The position numbers were made by a program, and so were the translations under genes. A stretch of 29,316 nucleotides of DNA. Origin: an uncultured Bacteroidota bacterium. Its GTDB lineage: Bacteria; Bacteroidota; Bacteroidia; JADZBD01. The stretch is from NCBI GenBank assembly GCA_937924855.1, contig CALEYQ010000031.1:1-29316 (forward strand), in the 5' to 3' direction. The notes below the pieces were generated by a model. It made no database searches. It was not told where the DNA came from and saw only the letters and a program-made list of their open reading frames with translations. Shown piece after piece: positions 1-6,901 of the stretch (positions are counted from its first letter, which is position 1; each line of letters opens with the position of its first letter).

Positions 1-7
1 ACAACGT

Positions 8-46
8 ATGAAACAAATTATTTTATTACTCTGAGCCTTAGTTTTT
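8..46 (+). other. Signal-peptide start interrupted by an in-frame TGA
   Basis: An ATG at 8 opens a classic lipoprotein/secretory leader (MKQIILLL, stop, ALVFLLPAFSQ) that is in the same frame as the downstream coding region. The ninth codon, at 32-34, is TGA. One base change (for example TTA to TGA) would restore a normal hydrophobic signal peptide ending in AFSQ. Other genes here use TGA as a true stop, so recoding is unlikely. It is either a real nonsense mutation or a base-call error. Confidence 0.7.
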
Positions 47-571
47 TTGTTGCCGGCCTTTTCCCAATCCAAAAAACAGGTGAAATCTCTTGGAATAAAG
101 AGTTCTATGGAAACCATCACAGATAAAGTCGATGGGAAAGACAACACATATAAGGATTTGTTTAAGGTGTATGACAAAAACGGAAACCTCATTGAAGAAA
201 CCGAATACAAAAAAGACGGAAATATTAAGAAGCGCAGTACCTGGAAGTACGATGGTTCCGGAAATAAAATTGAGGAAACCGAATTTCATCCGGAAAAGAA
301 AATTGACCGGAAAACCGCCTACAAATACAATTCCAGTGGTTTGCGTTCTGAAGAAACCGAAATGGACGGGAATAGCAAGGTTCTGAAAAAGATAGTAATG
401 AATTATAACAGCCGGGGAGAGAAAATATCTGAAATGACCTACGACGGGAATGGAAAGCTGACCAAAAAGGAGACTTATAGCTACGATAAAAATGGTTTGC
501 GAACCGAAAAGAAAACGTATAACGCGGATGATGTTTTGATCAGTGTTAAAACCTACTCTTACACAAAATAG
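47..571 (+). CDS. Secreted YD/MORN-like repeat protein, 5' end broken
   Basis: The open frame after the TGA at 32-34 encodes about 170 residues. The first few residues (LLPAFSQ) are the end of a signal peptide, so the mature protein probably starts near SKKQVKS. The rest is made of about six repeats of roughly 22 residues with a Y(D/N)xxGxxxEE(T/K)xYxxDG pattern, the form seen in many Bacteroidota periplasmic or surface proteins of unknown function (toxin_YwqK/MORN-like or RHS/YD-like beta repeats). TTG codons at 47 and 50 could act as start codons, but would leave a protein without a usable export signal. The stop TAG at 569-571 overlaps the GTG start of the next gene by one base, which suggests a single transcript with the polyphosphate polymerase gene. 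Function is unknown; the gene may be inactive in this strain. Confidence 0.6.
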   Translation: MLPAFSQSKKQVKSLGIKSSMETITDKVDGKDNTYKDLFKVYDKNGNLIEETEYKKDGNIKKRSTWKYDGSGNKIEETEFHPEKKIDRKTAYKYNSSGLRSEETEMDGNSKVLKKIVMNYNSRGEKISEMTYDGNGKLTKKETYSYDKNGLRTEKKTYNADDVLISVKTYSYTK

Positions 572-1329
572 TGAAATCCGGTTCCCATAATCTGCATTTG
601 TTTGAGCCCATTTCTCTTGAGGAAATGGATTCGGTAAAATTACAGGACCGGACGGATACCAAGTTTGTGTTTCATGCCGATCAGCTTAACAACATTCTGG
701 AAAGGATAAGCCCGGATTATCGGATATTGGAACTCAATGGAAAACGGGCAAGTCCCTATGAAACCCTTTATTTTGATACCCCGGCGATGGATTTGTTTCA
801 CAGTCACCACCGGGGCAAATTAAACCGCTATAAGGTCAGGTTTAGGAAATATGTGGACAGCGATTTGACTTTTTTTGAAGTAAAATTTAAATCCAACCGT
901 GGGCGTACGGTTAAACGCCGGATTACAAGCCAGGCCATCCATACTGAAATTTCCGGCAAAGAGGCTGATTTTTTGCGGGAAATTAGTCCCCTCGACCCCA
1001 ATAGCTTAATTCCAGTAGTTTGGGTTTATTATAATCGGGCAACTCTTGTAGGAAAGCATAGTCCTGAGCGATTAACCCTCGATTTTAATCTTGCCTATCG
1101 CTTCAATGGGAAGGATATTAATTATTCAGAATTAATTATAGCCGAATCAAAGCAGGATCGCTCGGCCCGGTCACCCTTTATCCGGCATATGAAAGAGCTT
1201 CATATCCGGCAGGGATCTATCAGTAAATATTGTCTGGGCATAATGGGACTCTATGATTTCGTAAAAAGGAATAACTTTAAACCAAAAATCAGGAAAATAA
1301 ACAAAGTGAGTTATGGTAAAAGCGCCTAA
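571..1329 (+). CDS. VTC-domain polyphosphate polymerase
   Basis: 252-residue protein matching the VTC domain family (the catalytic tunnel domain of eukaryotic Vtc4 and its bacterial relatives), which makes inorganic polyphosphate from nucleoside triphosphate. The characteristic basic and acidic tunnel strands are visible in order: TDTKFVF (about 28-34), ETLYFDT (64-70), RYKVRFRKY (86-94), FEVKFKSNRGRTVKRR (102-117) and a late acidic strand LIIAESKQDR. The length is right for a stand-alone bacterial VTC domain with no SPX part. The start is GTG at 571, overlapping the previous stop; no closer ATG precedes the conserved region. It is followed at once by a DUF4956 membrane protein, a pairing often seen for bacterial VTC domains, so polyphosphate made in the cytoplasm may be handled at the membrane. 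The exact substrate and product are inferred from the family. Confidence 0.85.
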   Translation: MKSGSHNLHLFEPISLEEMDSVKLQDRTDTKFVFHADQLNNILERISPDYRILELNGKRASPYETLYFDTPAMDLFHSHHRGKLNRYKVRFRKYVDSDLTFFEVKFKSNRGRTVKRRITSQAIHTEISGKEADFLREISPLDPNSLIPVVWVYYNRATLVGKHSPERLTLDFNLAYRFNGKDINYSELIIAESKQDRSARSPFIRHMKELHIRQGSISKYCLGIMGLYDFVKRNNFKPKIRKINKVSYGKSA

Positions 1330-1363
1330 GTAAATTACCTAACTCTTAAAATCTCTTTTTCAC

Positions 1364-2065
1364 GTGGGTGACTTTAAACAGGCTATTGCCCAGTTTGAAG
1401 GTTTGGGAACCGAGCAAACCATGGAGGATGAGGAAACGAAAAAGAAAAAGAAAAAGAAAGACGACGGCGAATTCTTCGATCTGACCATAGACAAACTGAA
1501 CGATAAGTTTTTCAGTCGTTTGTTTATCAATTTCCTGAGTGTATTGCTGTTGGTTCGGTTCATTTATTATAAAACCTATCAAGACGGGGAGTTCTTTTTC
1601 ACTTTTCTGGTATTTAACATGGTAATCTTTCTGATTACCTACCTGCTGAATAAAGTAGACATGTCGCTGGGGGCAGCCTTCGGATTGTTTGCGGTGTTCA
1701 GTATGTTGCGGTATCGAACCGAAGGGATTTCGGCTCGTGAAATGACCTATCTTTTTGTGGTTATTGCCATTGGTCTGATAACGGCTGTTGCCAAGGGAAC
1801 TGCCCTGGAACTTGGTCTGATAAATATTCTGATAATTACACTGGTGTATGTGCTGGAAAGCAATTTGTTTATGCGCCGTGAGTTTTATCACCTTATTCAA
1901 TACGAAAACATCGAACTCATCCGCAAAGAAAACCACGTTGCCCTTCTGGAAGATTTGAAAAAACGTACCGGACTTCCCATTCATCGCTTTTCGGTAGTTA
2001 AAATTGATTTCCTTCGGGACTCCGCCCAAATACGCATTTATTATTATGCAGATAAGAAAAAATAA
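1364..2065 (+). CDS. DUF4956 membrane protein
   Basis: 233-residue integral membrane protein of the DUF4956 family. A lysine-rich stretch (seven lysines in a row after ETK, about 26-32) leads into about four membrane helices: around residues 55-68 (LFINFLSVLLLVRF), 78-93 (FFFTFLVFNMVIFLIT), 98-113 and 125-165. A soluble C-terminal part of about 65 residues holds LLEDLKKRTGLPIHRFSV and ends in YYYADKKK. The conserved family segment AAFGLFAVFSMLRYRT is present. The start is GTG at 1364 or ATG at 1421 (MEDEETK); homology upstream of 1421 cannot be judged here. The family is found next to VTC-domain polymerases and CotH-like proteins; a channel or scaffold role for polyphosphate is only a guess. 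The end overlaps the start of the next gene by 20 bases. Confidence 0.82.
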   Translation: MGDFKQAIAQFEGLGTEQTMEDEETKKKKKKKDDGEFFDLTIDKLNDKFFSRLFINFLSVLLLVRFIYYKTYQDGEFFFTFLVFNMVIFLITYLLNKVDMSLGAAFGLFAVFSMLRYRTEGISAREMTYLFVVIAIGLITAVAKGTALELGLINILIITLVYVLESNLFMRREFYHLIQYENIELIRKENHVALLEDLKKRTGLPIHRFSVVKIDFLRDSAQIRIYYYADKKK

Positions 2066-2756
2066 GTCCCCTTTTTTTGGTTTGGCTCTTTTGCTGAGCT
2101 CCATTTTTCTCACGGAAGGAAAAGCACAGATTACAAAGGATGCAGGATTGTGGACGAGCATCACCGCTGATTATAATTTCAGTATGGAGCTTTCCGCTCA
2201 GCTGAATCAGGAGTTTCGGTTTAATGAGAATATCTCTGAACTGGGAAGTTATTTTACCGAAGTAGGGGTAATGTATAAATTCCTTGACAGGAAACTTCGC
2301 ACTTCATTCAATTACCGTTTTGCCAACAAGCGCCGCCTCGATGATTCGTATTCGAAAAGGCATCGGTATAATATTGACATTGCCTATCGGGAAAAAGCCG
2401 GCCCACTGGCTCTTACTTTTCGCACCCGGTTTCAAAGTCAATACCGAAATGTGCTAAGTTCAGACGATGGCAGGATTCCCACCAATTACTGGAGGAACAG
2501 GATTGGGCTTAAAATGGATCTTGATAAAAAATACAGGCCTTATTTCGGAGCTGAGTTGTTTACGGATATTGCCGAGCGGGTTAATGATAATATTCGGTTC
2601 ACCTTCGGCGTGGATTATGAATTGAATAAAATTCACAACCTCTCGTTTTTCTGGATGCACCAGAGAGAGTTTAATGTGCGCAGGCCCGTTTATGATTATG
2701 TATTCGGAATAGGATATTCCATCAACGTAGACTATCTCATCGGCAGCGAAAACTAA
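2046..2756 (+). CDS. DUF2490 outer-membrane beta-barrel protein
   Basis: 236-residue protein of the DUF2490 family. The ATG at 2046 is chosen because it gives a clean signal peptide (MQIRKNKSPFFGLALLLSSIFLTEGKAQ) with cleavage after KAQ; an upstream in-frame ATG at 2004 would bury it. The mature part consists of amphipathic beta strands alternating with turns (WTSITADYNFSMELSAQLNQ, LRTSFNYRFANKRR, YFGAELFTDIAER, FTFGVDYELNKIHNLSFFW) and ends with an aromatic-rich strand, as in small outer-membrane barrels. The start lies inside the last 20 bases of the DUF4956 gene, so translation is probably coupled. This makes the three genes an operon: cytoplasmic polymerase, inner-membrane protein, outer-membrane protein. 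The stop at 2754-2756 touches the stop of the convergent permease gene. Confidence 0.8.
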   Translation: MQIRKNKSPFFGLALLLSSIFLTEGKAQITKDAGLWTSITADYNFSMELSAQLNQEFRFNENISELGSYFTEVGVMYKFLDRKLRTSFNYRFANKRRLDDSYSKRHRYNIDIAYREKAGPLALTFRTRFQSQYRNVLSSDDGRIPTNYWRNRIGLKMDLDKKYRPYFGAELFTDIAERVNDNIRFTFGVDYELNKIHNLSFFWMHQREFNVRRPVYDYVFGIGYSINVDYLIGSEN

Positions 2757-3986
2757 TTAATTGAACCGAATGGCCCGAACAGGGGTAATCCGGGTTATCA
2801 GGTAGGAAGGCAACAAAAGTGAAGCAAGGCAGGCAAGAGCGGTTAATACATTTGCCCCAACAATCCATTCCCATGATAAGTTTACCGGAACTTTACTAAG
2901 AAAATAACTCTCGGGGTCCAAACTGAGAAACCCGGTATATAATTGTAAAAGACAAAAACCGATTCCGATTAAATTTCCCCAGAACAATCCCCGGGCTATA
3001 AGGTAGCCGGAATTTATGAGGAACACTTTTCGTACCTGAAAATTGGAAAATCCAAGGGCTTTGATGATGCCAATCATCCGGGTTCGTTCCAGAATGATAA
3101 TCAGCAAAACTGAAATCATGTTTATTATGCAAACTGCCAGCATCAATATGATAATAACCAGGGCATTCACGTCCTGGGCATTGAGCCAGGAAAAAATGGT
3201 TTGATAAACCTGGGTAATTGAATACGCTTTTAGATCATAAGGAATAATGGAATTTACGGTTTCGGTAATGTAATCCAGCTTTTTAAAGTCATTTACAAAT
3301 AGTTCATACCCGGCAATTTCATTTTCAGTCCAGTCCGACATCAGACGCACCATTTTGATATCACCCAGCACCATCAGATCGTCGAACTGTCCACCCAAAC
3401 CGGTTTCGTAAATTCCCCTGACCACAAATTTCCGGGCCCTTTGTTTTTGGTTTTGCAGGAAAAACAAGGGAATTGAGTCGCCCAGGGAAAGTTTTAACCG
3501 CTTGGCCAAAAGGGCCGAGATGACAATTTCCCGGCTCTCTGAACCGGTTCCCACTTTGCATATTCTTCCTTCAAGGATATTTTCAGCAAAAAATGTTGTG
3601 TCGAAATCGGGCCCGATCCCCTTGAGTACAATGCCCTCCATTTCCTGGTTGGCTTTTATTATGGCTGCCTTTTGGGCATATTCCTGAATATGTACTACCC
3701 CGGGAATTTTCCGTATTTCAGAAGCCATTTCAGGGTCTGCAACCACCGGACTGGGCTCATACGATTCGTTGTTATCGAAGCGTGAAACCTGAATGTGGGA
3801 ACCAAAACCGGCTACTTTGTCCCGTATTTCCTTCTGGAAGCCCGTTACTACCGCCAGGGTAAGAATCATTACACCTAAACCCAGGGAAATTCCCAATACG
3901 GAAATGCGGATTACCGGCCGGGTAAATTGCTTTTCCCCCTTTTTTCCTTTCAGAATTCTACGGGCAATGAAATGTTCGGTATTCAT
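2757..3986 (-). CDS. FtsX/LolE-type ABC transporter permease
   Basis: About 409 residues with the layout of the MacB/FtsX permease family: one helix at the N-terminus (about 26-50, IRISVLGISLGLGVMILTLAVV), a large periplasmic domain (about 51-270), then three helices near the C-terminus (about 270-300, 325-355 and 370-400). It resembles LolC/LolE-type lipoprotein-release permeases of Bacteroidota, which usually start MNxxxFIARRxL. I therefore prefer the ATG at 3986 (MNTEHFIARRI) over the one at 4007 (MKRNPIKMNTE); the AAAAGGA stretch before 3986 also suits ribosome binding. No ATPase partner lies beside it, which is usual for this phylum. It may work with a LolD-like ATPase encoded elsewhere, moving lipoproteins out of the inner membrane. 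It diverges from the muramidase gene with only about 40 bases between them. Confidence 0.82.
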   Translation of the reverse strand: MNTEHFIARRILKGKKGEKQFTRPVIRISVLGISLGLGVMILTLAVVTGFQKEIRDKVAGFGSHIQVSRFDNNESYEPSPVVADPEMASEIRKIPGVVHIQEYAQKAAIIKANQEMEGIVLKGIGPDFDTTFFAENILEGRICKVGTGSESREIVISALLAKRLKLSLGDSIPLFFLQNQKQRARKFVVRGIYETGLGGQFDDLMVLGDIKMVRLMSDWTENEIAGYELFVNDFKKLDYITETVNSIIPYDLKAYSITQVYQTIFSWLNAQDVNALVIIILMLAVCIINMISVLLIIILERTRMIGIIKALGFSNFQVRKVFLINSGYLIARGLFWGNLIGIGFCLLQLYTGFLSLDPESYFLSKVPVNLSWEWIVGANVLTALACLASLLLPSYLITRITPVRAIRFN

Positions 3987-4025
3987 TTTGATAGGGTTCC
4001 TTTTCAAAAGTACTAAATTCGCAAT

Positions 4026-5225
4026 ATGCTTAGGTTCTTCCTTCTTTTATGTACAATCTTCTTCCCGTTTGCTTTTCTGTGGGCTCAGGAAGGAAAAGGA
4101 AAAATTGTGCATGAGGGAGAGGTTTTGACCGGAGCGCTTCAAACCAAAGCCTATTTCCCCTTGCTAAAAGGGAAAAGAGTTGGGGTGGTGGCCAATCATG
4201 CCTCGCGCTTAAAGGAAACCCATCTGGTTGATACCCTTGTTGCCTCGGGAATTCAGGTGCGGAAAATATTTTTCCCGGAACATGGATTCCGTGGAAATGA
4301 AGACGCGGGTCAGAACCTGAAAAGTTACCAGGATCCCCAAACGGGTATTACTTGCATTTCTCTTTATGGGAAAGATAAAAAGCCCTCAGCACAGGATATG
4401 GCTTCCCTGGATATTGTGCTTTTTGATTTGCAGGATGTAGGCGTTCGCTTTTACACTTATATCTCCACCTTGCACTTTGTTATGGAGGCCTGTGCAGAGA
4501 ATAAAAAACCCCTCATTGTTCTTGACCGACCCAATCCTAATGGGCATTATATAGACGGACCAGTCCTTCAAACCCAGGCCAAATCATTTGTGGGTTTGCA
4601 TCCTGTTCCCGTGGTATATGGTATGACCATAGGTGAATATGCACAGATGATTTTGGGTGAAAACTGGTTGAGCGGCGGTAAAAAATGTTCGCTAAAGGTT
4701 ATTCCACTAAAAAATTACGACCGCAATGATTTTTACCAGCTTCCCGTGCGTCCTTCCCCAAATCTTCCAAACATGGCTTCGGTTTATCTCTATCCTTCCT
4801 TGTGTTTTTTCGAAGGCACTATTGTCAGTGTAGGACGGGGAACACCCAAACCTTTCCAGCAGTTTGGTTACCCGGGCATGAAATCTAATGGATATACCTT
4901 CAAGCCCGTTTCCACACCCGGGGCCAGTCTTGATCCTCCATATAAAGGTGAGGAATGTTCAGGCTTTGATGTGTCTTTTTACGGAGATATGTACATGAAG
5001 TATTCGCGGAAACTGTATTTATTCTGGTTGCTGGAAACCTATAAAAACAGCGGATTAAAAGAGAAATTTTTTAACCCTTATTTCCGGAATCTGGCTGGCA
5101 ATGATGTGCTAAAGGAACAGATTATGAGTGGAAAATCAGAGGAGGAAATCCGTAAAACCTGGGCATCAGACCTTCAGAAATTCAAAGAGGTGAGGAAAAA
5201 GTACCTGATCTATCCTGATTTTTAA
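4026..5225 (+). CDS. namZ: DUF1343 exo-beta-N-acetylmuramidase, NamZ-like
   Basis: 399-residue DUF1343 protein; the family has been characterised as NamZ, an exo-acting beta-N-acetylmuramidase (GH171) that trims MurNAc from peptidoglycan glycan ends. The N-terminus is a signal peptide (MLRFFLLLCTIFFPFAFLWAQ), so it acts in the periplasm or outside. The Rossmann-like first domain carries GKRVGVVANHAS (about 49-60), the family hallmark FFPEHGFRG (82-90) whose glutamate is thought to be at the active site, VLFDLQDVGVRFYTY and LDRPNPNGHYIDGP. The second domain has RPSPNLPNM, YPSLCFFEGT and VGRGTPKPFQQFG. Length and motif order fit a complete enzyme. Likely role: recycling or turnover of cell-wall sugars. 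The gene symbol is given by family, not by proven activity. It ends with a 4-base overlap with the convergent LRR gene. Confidence 0.88.
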   Translation: MLRFFLLLCTIFFPFAFLWAQEGKGKIVHEGEVLTGALQTKAYFPLLKGKRVGVVANHASRLKETHLVDTLVASGIQVRKIFFPEHGFRGNEDAGQNLKSYQDPQTGITCISLYGKDKKPSAQDMASLDIVLFDLQDVGVRFYTYISTLHFVMEACAENKKPLIVLDRPNPNGHYIDGPVLQTQAKSFVGLHPVPVVYGMTIGEYAQMILGENWLSGGKKCSLKVIPLKNYDRNDFYQLPVRPSPNLPNMASVYLYPSLCFFEGTIVSVGRGTPKPFQQFGYPGMKSNGYTFKPVSTPGASLDPPYKGEECSGFDVSFYGDMYMKYSRKLYLFWLLETYKNSGLKEKFFNPYFRNLAGNDVLKEQIMSGKSEEEIRKTWASDLQKFKEVRKKYLIYPDF

Positions 5226-5815
5226 TTACCGCATTTACAGTCCGGATCCAAATAGATTTTGGTGTTTGGCAGCATTTCTTTCAGGAGCTTTCGGTTCTCC
5301 TCATTAATAACAATGTTTCTCAGGTCGAGTTTTCGTAAGGAGGTAAGTTTGCTCATCTCTTCCGGAAAATGGCCAATGTCGTTACTCCACAAATCAAGTA
5401 ATCGAAGTTGGGAAAGTTCACCGATGGTAGGTGGAAGAGAAATAATATTGTTCCGGTTGGCAAAAAGTTTTTTCAGGTTCCCAAGTTCCCCGATTTCGTG
5501 AGGCAGCTTCTCGAGTTTGTTCGAGGATATATTCAACACCTGAAGATTTTTCAATTTGGCAATATCGGGCGATAGGTAGGTAATTCTGTTTCTGGACACA
5601 TCCAATTCCTGAAGATTCGGCAGGGAAAAAACTTCCGGAGGAATAGAATCGAGTTTTAACTTTTTCAGGTGGAGGCGAACCACTTTGTCGGGCTCCTTCA
5701 ATGCATCTTTTAAGGAAGTGTGAACCGGAGCCACCTGCAGGGCAACGGAGTCGAGGAGCTGACCCTGAAGGAGGGAGCTTGAAAAGATAAAAAGGACCAA
5801 AAGAATTCGCATCAT
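5222..5815 (-). CDS. Small secreted leucine-rich-repeat protein
   Basis: 197 residues: a signal peptide (MMRILLVLFIFSSSLLQGQ) then five to six leucine-rich repeats of about 23 residues with the LxxLxLxxNxLxxLPxxIxxLxxL pattern, for example LPNLQELDVSRNRITYLSPDI, LKNLQVLNISSNKLEKLPHEI, LSQLRLLDLWSNDIGHFPEEM and LTSLRKLDLRN. It ends with a short Cys-containing tail (DPDCKCGN). LRR solenoids bind other proteins; the partner is not known. Its ATG sits in an ATGA overlap with the ribF stop, so translation is coupled to ribF although no functional link is obvious. Two ATGs stand in tandem at the start. Confidence 0.8.
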   Translation of the reverse strand: MMRILLVLFIFSSSLLQGQLLDSVALQVAPVHTSLKDALKEPDKVVRLHLKKLKLDSIPPEVFSLPNLQELDVSRNRITYLSPDIAKLKNLQVLNISSNKLEKLPHEIGELGNLKKLFANRNNIISLPPTIGELSQLRLLDLWSNDIGHFPEEMSKLTSLRKLDLRNIVINEENRKLLKEMLPNTKIYLDPDCKCGN

Positions 5816-6741
5816 AATTTCAAAATTTCCAGCGCTTCGGCTTTGTCATTTTCCAGGCGGGTTTTCAGCGCCTCGGCCGAGGAGAACTTCTTTTCATCCC
5901 TGATTTTTTTTATGAAACCCAGGTTAATTTCTTCCCCGTACAGATTGTCGTTGAAATCAAAAAAATGTGCCTCGATCTGAAGCGTTTTTCCCCCGAATGT
6001 AGGTCTGATACCTATGTTTGCCATGCCCAACAATTCTTTTCCTTTATATATAGACTTAACTGCGTAAACACCGTTGCCCGGAATTAGCTTAAATTTTTCC
6101 GCAATGCTGAGGTTAGCGGTAGGAAAGCCAAGCACCCTTCCCGTTTTAGTTCCCTCAATAACCATTCCGCTCAATCCGTAATTATACCCTAAAAATGCAT
6201 TGGCCATTTCAATATTTCCCGATTCCAGGGCCTTTCTGATCTTTGTGGAGCTTACTTCAATCTGGTCAACATCAAGAGCCGGAATCTCTTCAACCTCGAA
6301 ACCATATAAAGGCCCGAATTCCTTTAAATGTTCAAAGGAACCCTCCCTGTTTCTGCCAAAATGATGGTTATATCCGATCACCAGCTTTTTGGTTCCCAAC
6401 CTGGAAACCAGGATTTCTCTAACAAAATCCAGGGATGATATCCGGCTGAATTCTTTGGTGAAAGGAACCACAATTACGTGGTCAACCCCCTGGGATTCAA
6501 GCAATTTCATTTTCTCCTCCTGAGTGGTCAGCAGTTTTAACCCTGTATCATCCGGGAATAAAACCGTTCGGGGATGAGGATAGAAGGTTAAAATCACGGT
6601 TTCTCCCCGGGTTTTGAGTGCAATGTTTCGCATATGCCCCAGGATTTTACGGTGACCCAGATGAACTCCGTCGAAGGTTCCGGTGGTAACAACAGGGTTA
6701 TTAACCGGGGTAAACTGCGATATGTCGTTGTAAATTTTCAA
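5812..6741 (-). CDS. ribF: Bifunctional riboflavin kinase / FAD synthetase
   Basis: Converts riboflavin to FMN and then FAD in the cytoplasm. About 309 residues, normal for RibF. The N-terminal nucleotidyltransferase domain shows TTGTFDGVHLGHRKIL with the HxGH motif (about residues 27-30), LTFYPHPRTVL, GYNHHFGRNREG and SSTKIRKAL. The C-terminal riboflavin kinase domain shows GTKTGRVLGFPTANL, GNGVYAV, ANIGIRPTFGG and IEAHFFDFNDNLYGEEINL. No ATG is available: an in-frame TAG lies just upstream of a TTG at 6762. I prefer the TTG at 6741, giving MKIYNDISQF, the usual family start. A TATTTTTG box on the minus strand at 6805-6812 is a possible promoter. It is divergent from atpD and coupled to the LRR gene downstream. 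Confidence 0.93.
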   Translation of the reverse strand: MKIYNDISQFTPVNNPVVTTGTFDGVHLGHRKILGHMRNIALKTRGETVILTFYPHPRTVLFPDDTGLKLLTTQEEKMKLLESQGVDHVIVVPFTKEFSRISSLDFVREILVSRLGTKKLVIGYNHHFGRNREGSFEHLKEFGPLYGFEVEEIPALDVDQIEVSSTKIRKALESGNIEMANAFLGYNYGLSGMVIEGTKTGRVLGFPTANLSIAEKFKLIPGNGVYAVKSIYKGKELLGMANIGIRPTFGGKTLQIEAHFFDFNDNLYGEEINLGFIKKIRDEKKFSSAEALKTRLENDKAEALEILKL

Positions 6742-6804
6742 GGCCTGCGACGGCCGCCCCAAAATGGCCTATAAGACAGGGGTTTAAGGCGACCGGAATT
6801 AGGG

Positions 6805-6812
6805 CAAAAATA
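6805..6812 (-). promoter_or_regulatory. Possible -7 box for ribF
   Basis: TATTTTTG read on the minus strand matches the Bacteroidota -7 consensus TAnnTTTG and lies about 60 bases upstream of the preferred ribF start. A TTAATAA stretch about 18 bases further upstream could serve as a weak -33 element. The motif is common in AT-rich DNA, so support is modest. Confidence 0.4.
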
Positions 6813-6858
6813 GGAAAATAAAATTATTAACACGGGAGCCTTATCCCTTCAAAAACAC

Positions 6859-6866
6859 TATTTTTG
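6859..6866 (+). promoter_or_regulatory. Possible -7 box for atpDC
   Basis: TATTTTTG on the plus strand, about 35 bases upstream of the atpD ATG, matches TAnnTTTG. No clear TTG lies 19-21 bases upstream. With the minus-strand copy at 6805-6812 it would form a divergent promoter pair between ribF and atpD. Confidence 0.45.
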
Positions 6867-6901
6867 CCCCGTTTTTAAAACCAGGTAAATCAATTTAAAT
6901 T

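Noticed and set aside
32..34. TGA read as selenocysteine or tryptophan
   Set aside because: The position is in a signal peptide, no SECIS-like hairpin is evident, and other genes in the window end with TGA.
1346..2164. Long minus-strand open frame of 272 codons
   Set aside because: It overlaps the well-supported DUF4956 and DUF2490 genes and has no recognisable protein features.
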